Assembly (NCBI GenBank): GCA_037043235.1 | Contig: JAWRVZ010000074.1 | Coordinates: 271,501-335,500, forward strand | DNA from: Rhodeus uyekii | Lineage: Eukaryota; Chordata; Actinopteri; Cypriniformes; Acheilognathidae | Reading direction: 5' to 3' | DNA: 64,000 nt | Shown: piece after piece, positions 9,493 through 19,910 of the stretch | Position numbering within the stretch: position 1 is the stretch's first letter | Layout: every line of letters starts with the position of its first letter | Program-made: the position numbers and the translations under genes | Notes under the pieces: generated by a model | The model's input: the letters and a program-made list of their open reading frames with translations, nothing else | What the model was told of the DNA's origin: nothing | The model's database searches: none

Positions 9493-11052
9493 CTACCTCG
9501 GGACTCGGTCCCGTAACCAGTGTTGAAGTGGTCTCATATGCATCAACCCGAGCGGCGTTACAGCGGCTGCGGATGACATATGCCCCAGGAGCCTCTGAAA
9601 CTGTTTCAGTGGGTCCACTGTTTTCCGCCTGACCACTTTCAGGCAGTTCAACACTGCGCACGTTCGTTGGTGAGACGTGCTGACATGGAGACCGAGTCCA
9701 ACTCCAACCAGAGAAAAGACATGCTCTGCGCATGGGAGAGCTTGCTCTTCTCCCAGTTGACCCGAAGCCCCAAATGGTTGAGGTGTCTGAGCACCAAGTC
9801 CGTGTGCTCGCACACCTGATCCCAAAATGAGCCAGTCGTCGAGATAATACAGGATGCAGACTCCCACTTCCCTGAGGGGGGAAAGGGCAGCCTCCACGAC
9901 CTTGGTGAAGACGCGGGGAGACAGGGACACCCCAAAGGGGAGGACCTTGTACTGGTATGCCCGACCCTCGAACGCAAAGCGAAGGAACGGTCTGTGACGA
10001 GGGAGTATCGAGACATGATAGTACGCGTCCTTCAGGTCGATTGCTGCAAACCAGTCCTGGAAGCGGACGCACGTAAGGATGCGACTCTGCGTCAACATTT
10101 TGAACGGAAGCCTGTGTAGGGTCCGGTTCAAGACACGCAGGTCCAGGATAGGCCGTAACCCCCCGCCTTTCTTGGGAACGATGAAGTAGGGGCTGTAAAA
10201 CCCCGACTCCATCTCGGCTGGAGGGACCGGCTCGATCGCGCCCTTCGCCAAGAGGACAGCGATCTCCTCCCGAAGTCCAGGGGCGTCCTTGCCTGCCACT
10301 GAGGTAGTCAGAACGCCGCTGAACCTGGGGGGCCGCCTGGCGAACTGAATCGCATAGCCGAGTCTGATTGTCCGAATGAGCCAACGAGACGGAGTGGGAA
10401 GCGCTAACCAAGCCCCCAAACTCCGTTCGAGAGGCACCAAAGGGACAACCGAGGAACCCGCGGGGGGCAGCAGGGAGCTCTGAGGCCCAACCCAGGAGGC
10501 ATGGTGTCCCGGAGTCGAGGCGGTGAGTGTGGTGCACTTACCTGGCTCCATAGTCCCCATGAGGGGCCTGGAAGGGAGGGGCATGGAAGCAGCGCGTCCT
10601 GGGGCTGCCCGCTCCCCATCCGTGGTGAAAGAGAGGTCGGCTGAGAGGGAGGAAGCAATGCGTCGCTCACTGTCAGCTTGGACCGAGTATGACCCAGAGA
10701 TGGAGGAAACTGCTCTTTTATTGAAAATGTGGTCCCCTGGGGCCAGTGGCGGAACAGAAGGAAACAAAAGATTCTCCACCCGGCCCTCCTCCGGGGGAAG
10801 GAGTGGTGCCGTCACCAGCTCCTGGAAACGAGCAGCTCCTGCCACCTCTGGGTCGCCCGTCTCAGGACCGCTTAGATTTTCTCTTGGAGGGTTTAGCGCT
10901 CTGGACGGGCTGCGTCGCCTTCCTTCATTCCCTTCCTTTGCGGCCGCAGGGGGACGCCCTCGGCGAGGAGCAGGCTGAGGAACAGCCCGCGGCGGTTTGG
11001 CAGACTCCCGCCGGGGGAAGATATGACTTATCGCCTCAGTCTGCTTCTGCAC
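9493..11052 (-). pseudogene. DIRS copy 1 reverse transcriptase
   Basis: Minus-strand frame of 519 codons. The first 200 residues are low-complexity and partly shadow gag. From about residue 235 the reverse transcriptase follows: RFSGVL, AIEPVP, FYSPYFIVPKKGGGLRPILD, RFQDWFAAIDLKDAYYHVSI, FEGRAYQYKVLPFGVSLSPR and the catalytic LYYLDDWLI at about residue 400. After YLDD the frame is lost for about 40 codons: HLNHLGLRVNWEKSKL appears in the neighbouring minus frame around 9648-9800, then VVRRKTVDPLKQFQRLLGHM returns. Two small indels therefore interrupt it. The residues and the fused RNase H and recombinase identify DIRS rather than Ty3 or LINE reverse transcriptase. Confidence 0.9.
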
Positions 11053-12109
11053 CGTCGAGAATTGCTGTGACAGTAGATTTACGAAGATCTACGAAGAGGC
11101 CAGCCTGGGAGATGGGGGCGTCGAGAAAGCGAACTTTGTCGGCATCCTTCATCTCAGCCAGGTCCAGCCAGAGGTGGCCGAGGGCCCGCGCCGTGACCTT
11201 AGTCGCCCGGGGGGCGAAGTCGGTCGCCGTGCGCAGTTCCTGCATCAACCCCGGCTCAGACCTACCCTCGTGCAGCTCTTTAAGAGCTTTTGCCTGATAG
11301 ACCTGCAGGATGGCCATGGCATGCAGGGCGGAAGCTGCCTGTCCAGCGGCGCTGTAAGCCTTGGCAGCCAGGGCTGCTGTCGACTTACCCGCCTTGGACG
11401 GGAGGCAGTAAAAGGTGCCTTCTACGACTTACTGACTTCCTCATGCACTTCCGGGAAGAAAGGCGGAGTGAGGCTATGAACCGCGCTCCGCACCCAGAAA
11501 CCAATCGTCCAGCCGCGAGCGCTCGGGCGACGGTGGAGGGTTCCACTCAAGCCCAATACCCGCGGCAGCCCGGGAAAGCATGGCCATCATCTCCTTATCT
11601 GATACCACACGAGCAGCGACCCCCGAGGGGGGCTGCTCGGCTTCCTCACTCGAGGATGACAGCCCACTCTCCGATGCAGCAATCGACATCCGATTCTCAT
11701 CCGGAGCACCAAACGAGACCCAAGGTACCTCCCTTGAAGGACCTGGCGTCTCGCCTGGCAACTCGACGGCACACGGTGTGCAAGAGGAGTGGGAGGTTCG
11801 TGAGGGCTGGCCTGACGAAGAAGCTCCCACTGTAACCCTCAGGTCACCCAGAGTGCTAACCAACCCCTCAGCTCTACCATGAGAAGCAGAGGGGATATGG
11901 GTAGCAGCAGAGGGCGCTCGAACCTCCGTATCAAAGAGGGCGAGCCGCGACCGCAACACCGACATGGTCATGCGCCCACAGAGAGAGCATGACGCATCCA
12001 CAAGCGCTCTCTCAGCGTGCTGTCTGCCCAGACACGAGAAACAGCGCTCATGGCCGTCAGATGAGGTTAGGAAACGACCGCATCCAGAAACACACGGACG
12101 AAAAGGCAT
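11036..12109 (-). pseudogene. DIRS copy 1 gag-like ORF1, frameshifted
   Basis: The likely start is the ATG at 12107-12109, giving MPFRPCVSGCGRFLTSSDGH then CFSCLGRQHAERALVDASCS, a cysteine-rich N-terminus. The frame stays open to 11474. The downstream part, with LRTATDFAPRATKVTARALGHLWLDLAEM, is in another frame at 11317-11036, so there is at least one frameshift between. The region LRKSTVTAI matches the position of the conserved LRxxTD...LWLNL helix seen intact in DIRS copy 4. ORF1 is presumed to package the RNA; its biochemical role in fish DIRS elements is inferred from position only. Confidence 0.75.
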
Positions 12110-12308
12110 CTTGAAAAAGACGCTGATCGTCCGCGTTTGCTCTTTTAGAGGAAACTGCTCTTTTTTCCGACCGAGGCACAGGGGGGTGACACGACAGCTG
12201 GGACACGCGCACCACCGCTGAAGCACCGTATCTTCCAGTCGAATTAAAGACGCTCTTTTTGGCAGGTGATCAGAAAGGAGCGGCTGATTACAACCGCTCG
12301 GCTCCGAA

Positions 12309-12479
12309 GCAAAAGTATGAATGAAATGAGCGATGCCGGTCCTATTTATACCCGGAAGCCGGGCGGGGCGGCACTCGGCATGCAAATTTCCCTAGCCAAT
12401 GTTCATTGGCGCGTTTAGTTACTCTGGGAGGTGATTGGGCTCCCAAGCGAGACCCCATGACGTCAGTCCGACGTAACGT
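12309..12479 (-). promoter_or_regulatory. DIRS copy 1 right terminal repeat, presumed promoter
   Basis: This repeat is upstream of gag for minus-strand transcription. On the minus strand it reads, in order, TGACGTCA (12458-12465), CCAAT-type boxes, a GC-rich stretch and TATAAATAG (12342-12350). Transcription from the downstream side of the TATA box is inferred. Confidence 0.65.
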
Positions 12480-13020
12480 CGAACGTGACTGACTGATAGG
12501 GAACCCCGACTTACGAAACGCTCTACGTACGAAAAGTTCGACATACGATAAAAGATTTTGGTTTTTTTTCCGCCCGAGTTACGACAAAATGATCGAGATG
12601 CGAAAAACGAAATCTCGACGAGACGACAATTTCCGAGTTTTGTTTTGATATTCGCGCTGATTTTGGTTCGGGTTGGATGAAGACTACAGTCTGTCCGGTC
12701 AGAACAATGATGTCTCACTCAGGGAATGATCCAAAACTGGTATTTATTAAAGGTGCATAGATCAATAAAACCTCAACGATTGACACTAATTCCCTGTATT
12801 TCACTCAATAAACTATATACAATGTTCAGCCGATCTCTGTCAGTCACTTCCTGAACTCCGAGGGAAAGTTTAGAATAGTCCATTTCGCACTGAATGACAG
12901 GGATGGCTGGAATAGTCCATGTTAGAAGGGGAACACTTTTTACAATCCTGCTCTCCTATTGGTCAGCATCGCTCCCACCAGCCTCTGCTTTTAGCATAAA
13001 CTTTTTTCTAATCAGTAACC

Positions 13021-13152
13021 ATGGATGTGAAGATTGTTGCTGAAGTCAAAGGGAAGAAGAGGGTGCTTTTCATTGAGTCGAAAAGGGAGATTATTGAGAA
13101 GTATGAAGCTGGGTGGCGCTTTGTCCCATGCTGGATATTGTGTTTTTTGTAG
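13021..13152 (+). pseudogene. Tigger-like transposase N-terminal fragment
   Basis: A 43-codon frame with KKRVLFIESKREIIEKYEAG, the first helices of the CENP-B/Tigger helix-turn-helix DNA-binding domain. It then runs into unrelated residues and stops; the rest of the HTH and the whole DDE catalytic domain are missing, deleted on the way to the present non-autonomous element. Confidence 0.65.
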
Positions 13153-13266
13153 GGCTTGGAACGGATTAGGCAATTAACAAGTAAAAGCCTGACCGACATA
13201 CGAAAAGTTCGACATACGAAACCAAACTCGGAACGGATTAATTTCGTAAGTCGGGGTTCTACTGTA

Positions 13267-13915
13267 CTCACCAAATTTTAATTGTGTGCATATATCTGTG
13301 TGTATTTGAATGGTTAGGCATGCAATGGTAATGGCTACTTTGCTTGTCTGCGTTCCACTCAGAGCGCACACAGAAAGCGTCCTGTCAGTAGCAGATTCAT
13401 CTCTCTTTAGTGACTTTGTAATATACTGAAAAATGTTCCCTGTTATAAAAATCTTTCTTTTCTCCATTACCACTAACAGGGTCTATCTGCTTGAATCTCA
13501 GTGCAGGAGCTATAGTTTGCCACATAAACGTAAATGGTTTGCCAAATGAGTTTTTGCCACATTTTTTCAAAAAGGCAGCTATATCTTGTGACTGCTGGTC
13601 TAACCTGTCACAATTTTTAAAACCTTTGCATTTTTTCCTATGTAAAATAATATTTCTTTATGTAAATAAATGTATGTTTGAATCAAACTTACTTTAATGC
13701 CAAATATCTTTTCCAGTGATAAATATTATGTAATATTATTAGTAACTGAACTTATTTGTGAAATACGTTATATAAATATTAAGTTAGTAATATTGTGATG
13801 TAATTAGTCTAGAGCCATGTATCAATTAAACACATATAGGCTGAAGCACAACTAGTAAATGTCAAGCCTGGTATAAGAGTGTCTCTTTGTCTAATGATGT
13901 CTATGTTCGTACCAG
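13267..13915. other. End of top2b 9.6-kb intron
   Basis: AT-rich, no gene or repeat structure recognised. It ends with acceptor ACCAG at 13911-13915. Confidence 0.4.
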
Positions 13916-14069
13916 GGTGAGGTAGATCCTGCCGTGAAGGTGGAGTTTGATGAGGACAGCGTACTGGGTTCCAATGGAGGAGAGAATTCCCTTATTTCTC
14001 CATCCGGCCTTCCCAACCCAGGAGCCAAATCCAAAGCTCCACGGGTCAAGCGAGAAAAGAAAGAACCTG
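13916..14069 (+). CDS. top2b: top2b exon D
   Basis: 154-nt exon entering in phase 0 and leaving in phase 1. It encodes GEVDPAVKVEFDED near the start and APRVKREKKEPG at the end. VKVEFDE and KPKREKKEPG-like residues are TOP2B signatures in the disordered C-terminal domain. The donor GTAAAA starts at 14070. Confidence 0.92.
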
Positions 14070-14159
14070 GTAAAAATAAATACTGACACTGTGTTTAACT
14101 TCAGTTTACTTTCAAAAGCGTTTTGTTTGTTTGTTTATTATTTTTAATATAATCTTCAG

Positions 14160-14327
14160 GTACTCCAAAACAAAGGAAACCAGCAGGTGCTAAAGGTCCA
14201 GCTAAGAAAGTTAAAAAAAGGAATCCATGGTCAGATGACGATGAAGGTGATAATGATCGTTCTGACAATGAGCTAGATGAAAGTGAACCTGTTATTCCCA
14301 GAGACACCACATCTAGGAGAGCCTCAG
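14160..14327 (+). CDS. top2b: top2b exon E
   Basis: 168-nt exon joined in phase 1 across a 90-nt intron. It contains AKKVKKRNPWSDDDEGDN and ESEPVIPRDTTSRRAS. The KKVKKRNPWSDDE block is strongly conserved in vertebrate TOP2B, combining a nuclear localisation-type basic run with an acidic, potentially CK2-phosphorylated tail. Donor GTATGT at 14328. Confidence 0.94.
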
Positions 14328-14386
14328 GTATGTGTGCTTCCAATAAAACTGTATAAATGTAAAATGTTTTGTTTCAATCATTTAAA

Positions 14387-14870
14387 CCAGGGGCATATTC
14401 TTCGTACCTCGCTTACTACATCCAAGATCAGATGACACATCCGAGATGACATAATCGCACTAACTACGATCTGGATGATTCGGTTCTTCGAACACACCTG
14501 TTGTTGATGATTAGTATAGCTGGATTGAATTATCTGAGATCATTGTGCATTTGTGGGTTGGCTTAAAAGGGATTATTTATCAATAGAAACATTGACCAGC
14601 AACATTTTGATTGGTCAGCGAGCATGGAAAAAGAGCGCGCGCAGTATTTCTCTTGAAACTCTTGCTCGAGGGCTTCGCCGAATTTCAGTTTAATTAAAAC
14701 ACAAGGTGCAAATTGCACAGGGTGACATCCATTCCCTCTACAAGAGAAGTCTCGTCCAAAAAGTTGACTACATAGAGTTGAAGAAAAAAAAGTTAATTAA
14801 TAAAATAGAATTGCAAGAACTAATGAAGTAAAAAGAATATGATCATAATATGAGAAGAAAATGCCCCTGG
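14387..14870. mobile_element. MITE with CCAGGGGCAT termini
   Basis: The left end CCAGGGGCATATTCTTC is mirrored by the right end GAAGAAAATGCCCCTGG, a 17-bp inverted repeat with one mismatch. The 484 bp between carry no ORF. I could not find a convincing target duplication, so the superfamily (Harbinger or hAT) is open. It lies in the intron between exons E and F. Confidence 0.7.
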
Positions 14871-15182
14871 CCTGAGTGATATGATGGTACATAATGCTGT
14901 ACATTTCTTATCAACCTATGTATTTGCATGCCTATGAGGGGACAGGTCTTTTGTGTTTTTTTTTGGATTTTGAGTGATGAAAAAAGCATTTGACTATATG
15001 TTCATATGTCTATGGAAGAAATAATTGTGACAAGGGGACCTTGAATTATTGAAAAGAAACCAGAGGTGGTAATGCTTATATGAAGCATTTTTAGGTTGAA
15101 TTTCCAACAAAAGTAACGTACTCATTCTATTAAAATGACATTTTAGATATGGCCTGAAATGTTCTGTTGTGTTGTTTCATAG

Positions 15183-15357
15183 CTGTAAAGGCCAAGTACA
15201 CGTTTGATTTCTCTGAGGAGGAAGAGGAGGATGGTGATGAAGAACAGGAAAATGATGGTTCAGCATCACCAGTTCACTCCTATAAAAACCCAGAGCAGCA
15301 AAATAACAATGAAGATGATGACGATGACACGTTTCCTCCAAAAACAACATTTACTTT
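15183..15357 (+). CDS. top2b: top2b exon F
   Basis: 175-nt exon, in phase 1 and out phase 2. It begins AVKAKYTFDFSEEEEEDGDE and continues with a long acidic stretch including NNNEDDDDDTFPP. KYTFDFSEEE is a TOP2B signature. The acidic run is expanded in Asp and Glu. Donor GTATGT at 15358 splits a leucine codon that the next exon completes. Confidence 0.92.
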
Positions 15358-15729
15358 GTATGTTCTAATTATATAGTTACTTTTGGGTGAATCTCACAAA
15401 GTCTGTCACAATCATTTTAAGTTCTTATTTCAGAGATTATACATTTTTTCATTAAAATTATACAGATTTCTCTTTAGTGTAATGTAAAAGTACTGCATAA
15501 CCCAACTCAATGCTATGTAAATTGTTTACTTTTACTGCTCTTTAAATGGTAATTAAATTTCTTTGTGCTGCCCTTTTTCTTATTTAAATTATTTGAACAT
15601 ATACGGAATAAAATAACCCAACAAGCACTTTTTTTCTACATTAATGAAACAATGTAGTTACTGTTATTCTCAAAGTAACAATCAAATATGGGTATGAACT
15701 TTTTTTAATCTTAATTGAATCATTTTCAG

Positions 15730-15812
15730 GCCGACTTCACCAGCAAAGAAAAGGAACCCAGAGCTTGTATTGTCATCTAAAACAGCATATGCTGACAAGA
15801 GCAGTGAAGATG
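15730..15812 (+). CDS. top2b: top2b exon G
   Basis: Short 83-nt exon, PTSPAKKRNPELVLSSKTAY then DKSSED. Boundaries are acceptor TTTCAG at 15724-15729 and donor GTATGT at 15813. The phases at both ends agree with neighbouring exons, which is the main support, as the residues are poorly conserved. Confidence 0.85.
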
Positions 15813-15885
15813 GTATGTGTGTGTTTAGTGGTGGTTTATTGGGTTAATAATGTGCATGTGTTAATAATGTTTATTTATTCTTCAG

Positions 15886-15975
15886 ATGTAAAGTCAGACA
15901 GCGATGATGACAGGGGTCCAGTGTTCTCATCATTTTCCAGCGGTTCTGCTTTTGAGAAACCTCCAGTTAAAAAAG
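15886..15975 (+). CDS. top2b: top2b exon H
   Basis: 90-nt exon giving VKSDSDDDRGPVFSSFSSGS then AFEKPPVKK. It corresponds to the SxxFSPSFG-like serine-rich part of the TOP2B tail. Acceptor CTTCAG ends at 15885 and donor GTATCT begins at 15976. Phase 1 exit matches the next exon. Confidence 0.87.
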
Positions 15976-16422
15976 GTATCTGACCTTGATGAATGATCAT
16001 GTTTAAATATAAAAAATTACCTCGAAACTGACCCTTTTTGCTAGAGTTACACAATATATATCGAAATATCACTAATGTACATATCACAATATGCATTTCA
16101 CAACGGCTTCTGATACCTGAGTGATTGGAATATTGGCTACTTCAAAAAGTTTAGAAAAGTAGTTTTAGGTCGATGCATATAACAGAGAACTGGGTATGCA
16201 ACTGTTACTGTTTCTGAAGATATTAAGCACAATAAGCTGCGGTAAACAACTCATTGTGGTATGCTTTCTGACATACCCTTTTGTGGCTTATTGCACTTGA
16301 ACGGTCAATTACACAGTCAAGATGCCTGTCATTATGTCAAGATGCCTGTCTTGACAATTATTTGTGCAAACAGTCAGTTATCTGAATCTAAACATTTGGG
16401 AAGGAAATTGGAAGTTTCAAGT

Positions 16423-16985
16423 AGGGGTGTAACAGTTCAAATTACTCACGGTTGGTTTGTCTTGGTTTTAGAGTCACGGTTTCGGTACGGTTCGGTGTGT
16501 GCTATAAAAGTAATCAAATGTAAAATAACTGCCTATTTGACTATATATTGAAGTTATAATCCTTTTAGTCCTTAATCCTTACTAAAGTTACAGAAGGTAT
16601 TCATTCTAGAGCAGTGAGGGATTTCCTTGTCTTTTGTTGTTTGATTAACATTAAAAACACAGGCAGCAAGAATATTAGGCTGCTGTCACTTTAAGACATA
16701 ATGCTCAGATCCAGTACACATGCGATTTCTTTCTCGACAGTTTATATTCCCTTAAGAGATAACTGACTATGTTTGCCAGGATACTGATACAGGATACAAA
16801 GTTTTCAGCCAGAATGTATGGCCATCGACAGAAACATATATTGCACAATTCTGTCTGCCTGTTTTACGTATTGTTATTTTCAACAAACCATATTATAGAT
16901 GCGTTGTCAGATTTAAGATGAACCATGGTGCAAGTGGAGAACTTTACGGTTACATTTTATTTTATCGAGTACCATTACACCCCTA
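16423..16985. mobile_element. hAT-like MITE with TAGGGGTGTAAC termini
   Basis: The left end TAGGGGTGTAACAGTT and the right end TACCATTACACCCCTA are inverted copies, a terminus widely seen in fish non-autonomous hAT elements. There is no coding capacity. The 8-bp flanks do not match well, so either the duplication has decayed or the ends are slightly misplaced. Confidence 0.65.
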
Positions 16986-16994
16986 GCACCCTCA

Positions 16995-17165
16995 TAGCTT
17001 TCCTGTAGCTCAAACAGTAGAGCGTGGCACTTGCAATGCCAAGGTCATGGGTTTGATTCCCAGGGAAAGCAAGAACTGATTAGAATGTCAATGTGTTTTT
17101 TTAATGCAATGTAAGTCGCTTTGGATAAAAGCATCTGCCAAGTGCATACATGTAAATGCATTAGG
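16995..17165 (+). mobile_element. tRNA-derived SINE (HAmo-like)
   Basis: The 5' part has a pol III A-box-like TAGCTCAAACAGTAGAGC and a B-box-like GGTTTGATTCC, as in a degraded tRNA gene. The tail contains AAGTCGCTTTGGATAAAAGC followed by ATCTGCCAAGTG, the LINE-shared 3' tail of several fish SINEs. The combination resembles HAmo-type SINEs of cypriniforms, which is one hint to the host lineage. Family name from memory, not alignment. Confidence 0.75.
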
Positions 17166-17650
17166 CCTTAGAGTGACAGCAGCCTCTTACAGATGCTGTC
17201 TGTCAATCAGCAAAAGAAAAAGACAAAATCACTCACCGCTCTTAACTGAATAACATGTAGCATAAATCAGTGTATATGTAATTAATGTGAAGACTATACA
17301 GTTTTATTTTTACATTTGACTATTCATGTTTCTCTATTGTTTCTTACTTGAATGCTACTGTTAAATAGATTTAATGTTGACCTACCTGAAAAACTTTAAG
17401 TATTGTGTATCATCAAAATACAAAAATGTATGTCATTTCCTGATCAAAAACTGAAATTCATTTTACATTCTGTTGCACTCTTTAAATTATAAATCCATTG
17501 GACTAGAAAGATATTTTACAGAGATCTGTACTAGCATGTAGACATATGTAGCTCATGTTGCTCACCAGTTCAGCCCAGTAATGATCTTAACTTGTAAATG
17601 TGAATGGTCAATTTCCAGTCTGTTAAAATCATTGTGTCTTGTTACTCTAG
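17166..17650. other. top2b intron remainder
   Basis: AT-rich intronic DNA with no feature recognised. The acceptor ACTCTAG ends at 17650. Confidence 0.4.
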
Positions 17651-17871
17651 CTAAGAAACCTGCAGACATGGCACCTAAACAGAAGAAAGCTCCAGTAAAA
17701 GCCAAGAAGCCTGATACATCTATCTGGGACTCAGACTCAGACACAGGCAGAAAAGCACCAGCAGCACCAAAAGGGGGCGGGAAAGGCAGAGGGAGGAAGA
17801 GGAAGCAGTCAAGCTCAGATGAGGATGATTATAACCCTGTGAAGAAGACTGGAAAGACTGCCACAAGCAGG
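17651..17871 (+). CDS. top2b: top2b exon I
   Basis: 221-nt exon, phase 1 in and phase 0 out. In order it holds AKKPADMAPKQKKAPVKAKK, SIWDSDSDTG, PKGGGKGRGRKRKQSSSDED and DYNPVKKTGKTATSR. The GKGRG-KRK run and the EDDYNP block are the clearest TOP2B-specific signatures in the window, since TOP2A lacks them. The basic stretch fits a nuclear localisation signal. Donor GTGAGG at 17872. Confidence 0.95.
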
Positions 17872-19387
17872 GTGAGGGATATATTCTCTAATAATAACCC
17901 TGCAACTGAGATCCTGCAATATTTTTCAATGCAGATCATTTAATCTATTTTAAATGTTTAATTAAAAATACACTATATTGTCTGTTGTAGCGTATTGAGA
18001 TCAAGTGGAGTAGGATTTATGCACGCATTTAATCATGTGTTATGATCAAATATGCACATAACCCACATAAAGGGAAAAATGTGTAGTGATCATTAATCAT
18101 AATGGATTAAAAGAAATTATGAATATACATGGCTTGATTCAGCTTGTAAATTTTGTCTTAATTTTAGATCGAAGTTAAAAGAAACAGCCGATCTGCGAAA
18201 AGTTCACTATCTTAATTAATCTTTTAGAAAGATTTTTCTCATGGTCATAAAGTAGAATCTTTTTATCATACCATCATTAAGTACCAAAGCATTTAACAAA
18301 ACTCAATCTTTAAAATGACTTTATTCATGACCATTACAGAGACAATTAAGTGTGAATACATTAATATAGCAGGCCATAGCTCAGTATAGTATTATTCACA
18401 ATGAATTTTCATGTGATTTGATTTAGGGCTGTTCTGTTTGATTATTTTGGTAAATAAATATATACATACATGTCAAGTCATCTTTATTCCTATATTCTAC
18501 AAGACCCAATTGATTCAAAGCAGTTGATATTCAATATTGTCAAATTCTGCTGTAAAGCTCTAACAAGCCAATAGTTTCATTATTCAGCTCAAGTCAGTTC
18601 AGTTCAATAACTAAAGCTCATTGTGCAACAATTTTTCATACATGTTGTATATACAGTTTATGTGTACATGTATGTGTTATGACAAACTTATGTAGACTGC
18701 ACTGCACTGCACACTGAAAAACCAGCTCCGCACTCCACCGCTATCACAATTATACTGATACACATACACTACATTTCCCAGAAACCCACGCATTGGACTG
18801 ATTATCACACCAGCTGGACACTATTATATGACTGATTGCCACACCAGCTGTGGCGAAGTCTTGATTGGCTGTGCGATCATTCTGAGCGGTGATAGTCCTG
18901 TCTTGTTTATCTGTTACCAATTCTGCTGTTACCCATTTCTGATTCTGTCTGCCAGCCCTAACCCTTGCTTGGATTATCGCTCGTGATTCTCTGATTCAGT
19001 CTTGGAGCCCTGCCTTTGAGTTTCCTCTGTTACAATAGAATAGATTGACTGTTGGACCATTTCCTGCTGACACAGGGATGTAATATGTAAAATATGTATG
19101 TACACTGGTAGCGATAAACCAATCAGAGAACATTACAACATTGCTGTAGAACATTGTCTGCTGGTTCCCGCCTCTTTCCTCCCTGAACAAAGAACTGTGT
19201 TACAAACAGCAAAACCACAATATATTTTAAACAGTAGAACTGTGGTGCACAGTGGTAAATAATTTTGTGCACTGTGCTCAAGTGGTCAGATGCATCCAGA
19301 GTTTTTTTTTTTTACTCTGGATCTTGCAGTTACCCATGAGGAAGAGTACAGTGTCTTATCATGTTGTGTATGTGTCTTGGCATGTAG
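17872..19387. other. Last top2b intron
   Basis: 1.5-kb intron. A short piece of a dispersed fish repeat lies near 18475-18545 (AAGTCATCTTTATTCC type), and 18720-19050 looks like a decayed interspersed repeat, perhaps an old LTR, with no flanking duplication found. No gene. Confidence 0.4.
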
Positions 19388-19552
19388 AAACCAAAGAAGG
19401 CAGCATCTGATGATGAAGGTGATGATGACGATGCAGGTGTTAACAGCTTCAGCCATCTGGACTCAGGCAGAGATCGATCCGGTCGGACCAAAAAAGAAGT
19501 CAAATATTTTGCAGAATCTGAAAATGACGAAGATGACGATATGTTTGACTAG
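19388..19552 (+). CDS. top2b: top2b terminal exon and stop
   Basis: 54 codons and a TAG stop at 19550-19552. It starts KPKKAASDDEGDDDDAGVN, passes SGRDRSGRTK and ends KEVKYFAESENDEDDDMFD. KEVKYFAES followed by an acidic stretch and a terminal MF motif is the conserved end of TOP2B; the human protein ends similarly but with a longer acidic run. Human TOP2B has extra residues around the PSDFPTEPPSLPR region that are not evident here, so the fish exon is shorter. Summed over ten exons, about 497 C-terminal residues are encoded. Confidence 0.95.
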   Translation, partial: KPKKAASDDEGDDDDAGVNSFSHLDSGRDRSGRTKKEVKYFAESENDEDDDMFD

Positions 19553-19910
19553 AAAACACACACACTCAGCCCAGAAAAATACTTGTTGAAGAACAGGTTC
19601 ACTGTCTTCTGCCCAGCAGAATTTTGTACATTTTACCTTCCATTTTAATTTTTTGATTGATTGTGATGTTGGATTCTTTCTACTGTGTAGCTGTTTTACT
19701 CTTTTTGTTGTTGTTGCTATATTATTATTATTATTGGTATTATTGTTATGATACATTGACAATGTTGTTTTTTTATCACTGAATTGTATTTGTCCTGAGC
19801 AGCTTTTAGAGATTTAGACCGCTGTGCTTTAGCACCTTTAATGGTTCAACGTTAGAGATGACACCTTTTTGAGATGACTTGGAAATAAACATGAAATGTA
19901 AATTATATGT
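19553..19910 (+). other. top2b: top2b 3' untranslated region and poly(A) signal
   Basis: A U-rich 3' UTR follows the stop. The first canonical AATAAA is at 19884-19889, about 330 nt after the stop, and cleavage is expected shortly after. A later AATAAA-like site near 20118 is a possible alternative. Confidence 0.6.

Larger units (their letters stand above)
7350..12504 (-). mobile_element. DIRS-type tyrosine-recombinase retroelement, copy 1
   Basis: A 5.15-kb element transcribed on the minus strand, holding gag, reverse transcriptase, RNase H and the N-terminal part of a tyrosine recombinase in that order. It has inverted terminal repeats (7400-7570 and 12309-12479) and an internal complementary region (7638-7735), the hallmarks of DIRS elements, which integrate a circular intermediate by tyrosine recombinase and make no target duplication. 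Both junctions with the Tigger host carry AAC (7350-7352 and 12502-12504). GC-rich coding sequence contrasts with the AT-rich surroundings. The recombinase catalytic domain is missing and gag and RT are frameshifted, so this copy is dead. Confidence 0.93.
7344..13264 (+). mobile_element. Tigger/pogo-like DNA transposon, split by a DIRS element
   Basis: The right terminus reads CAGTAGAACCCCGACTTACG on the minus strand (ending 13264) and is followed by TA. The left terminus has only CAGTAGAAC (7344-7352) before the DIRS element begins; the rest, CCCGACTTACGAAA, resumes at 12505. Together they form matching terminal inverted repeats flanked by TA (7342-7343 and 13265-13266), the pogo/Tigger target. 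Without the DIRS insertion the host element is about 770 bp and non-autonomous. It keeps a short transposase remnant at 13021-13152. Confidence 0.88.

Noticed and set aside
8213..10537. 774-codon minus frame as one protein
   Set aside because: Most of it is an alternate frame over the DIRS RT and RNase H; only its last 120 codons carry recombinase residues.
17000..17075. tRNA gene
   Set aside because: A and B boxes are present but the cloverleaf is degraded and a LINE-type tail follows, so it is a SINE.
18720..19050. Old LTR in the last top2b intron
   Set aside because: Composition fits, but no TG...CA ends with matching flanks were found.
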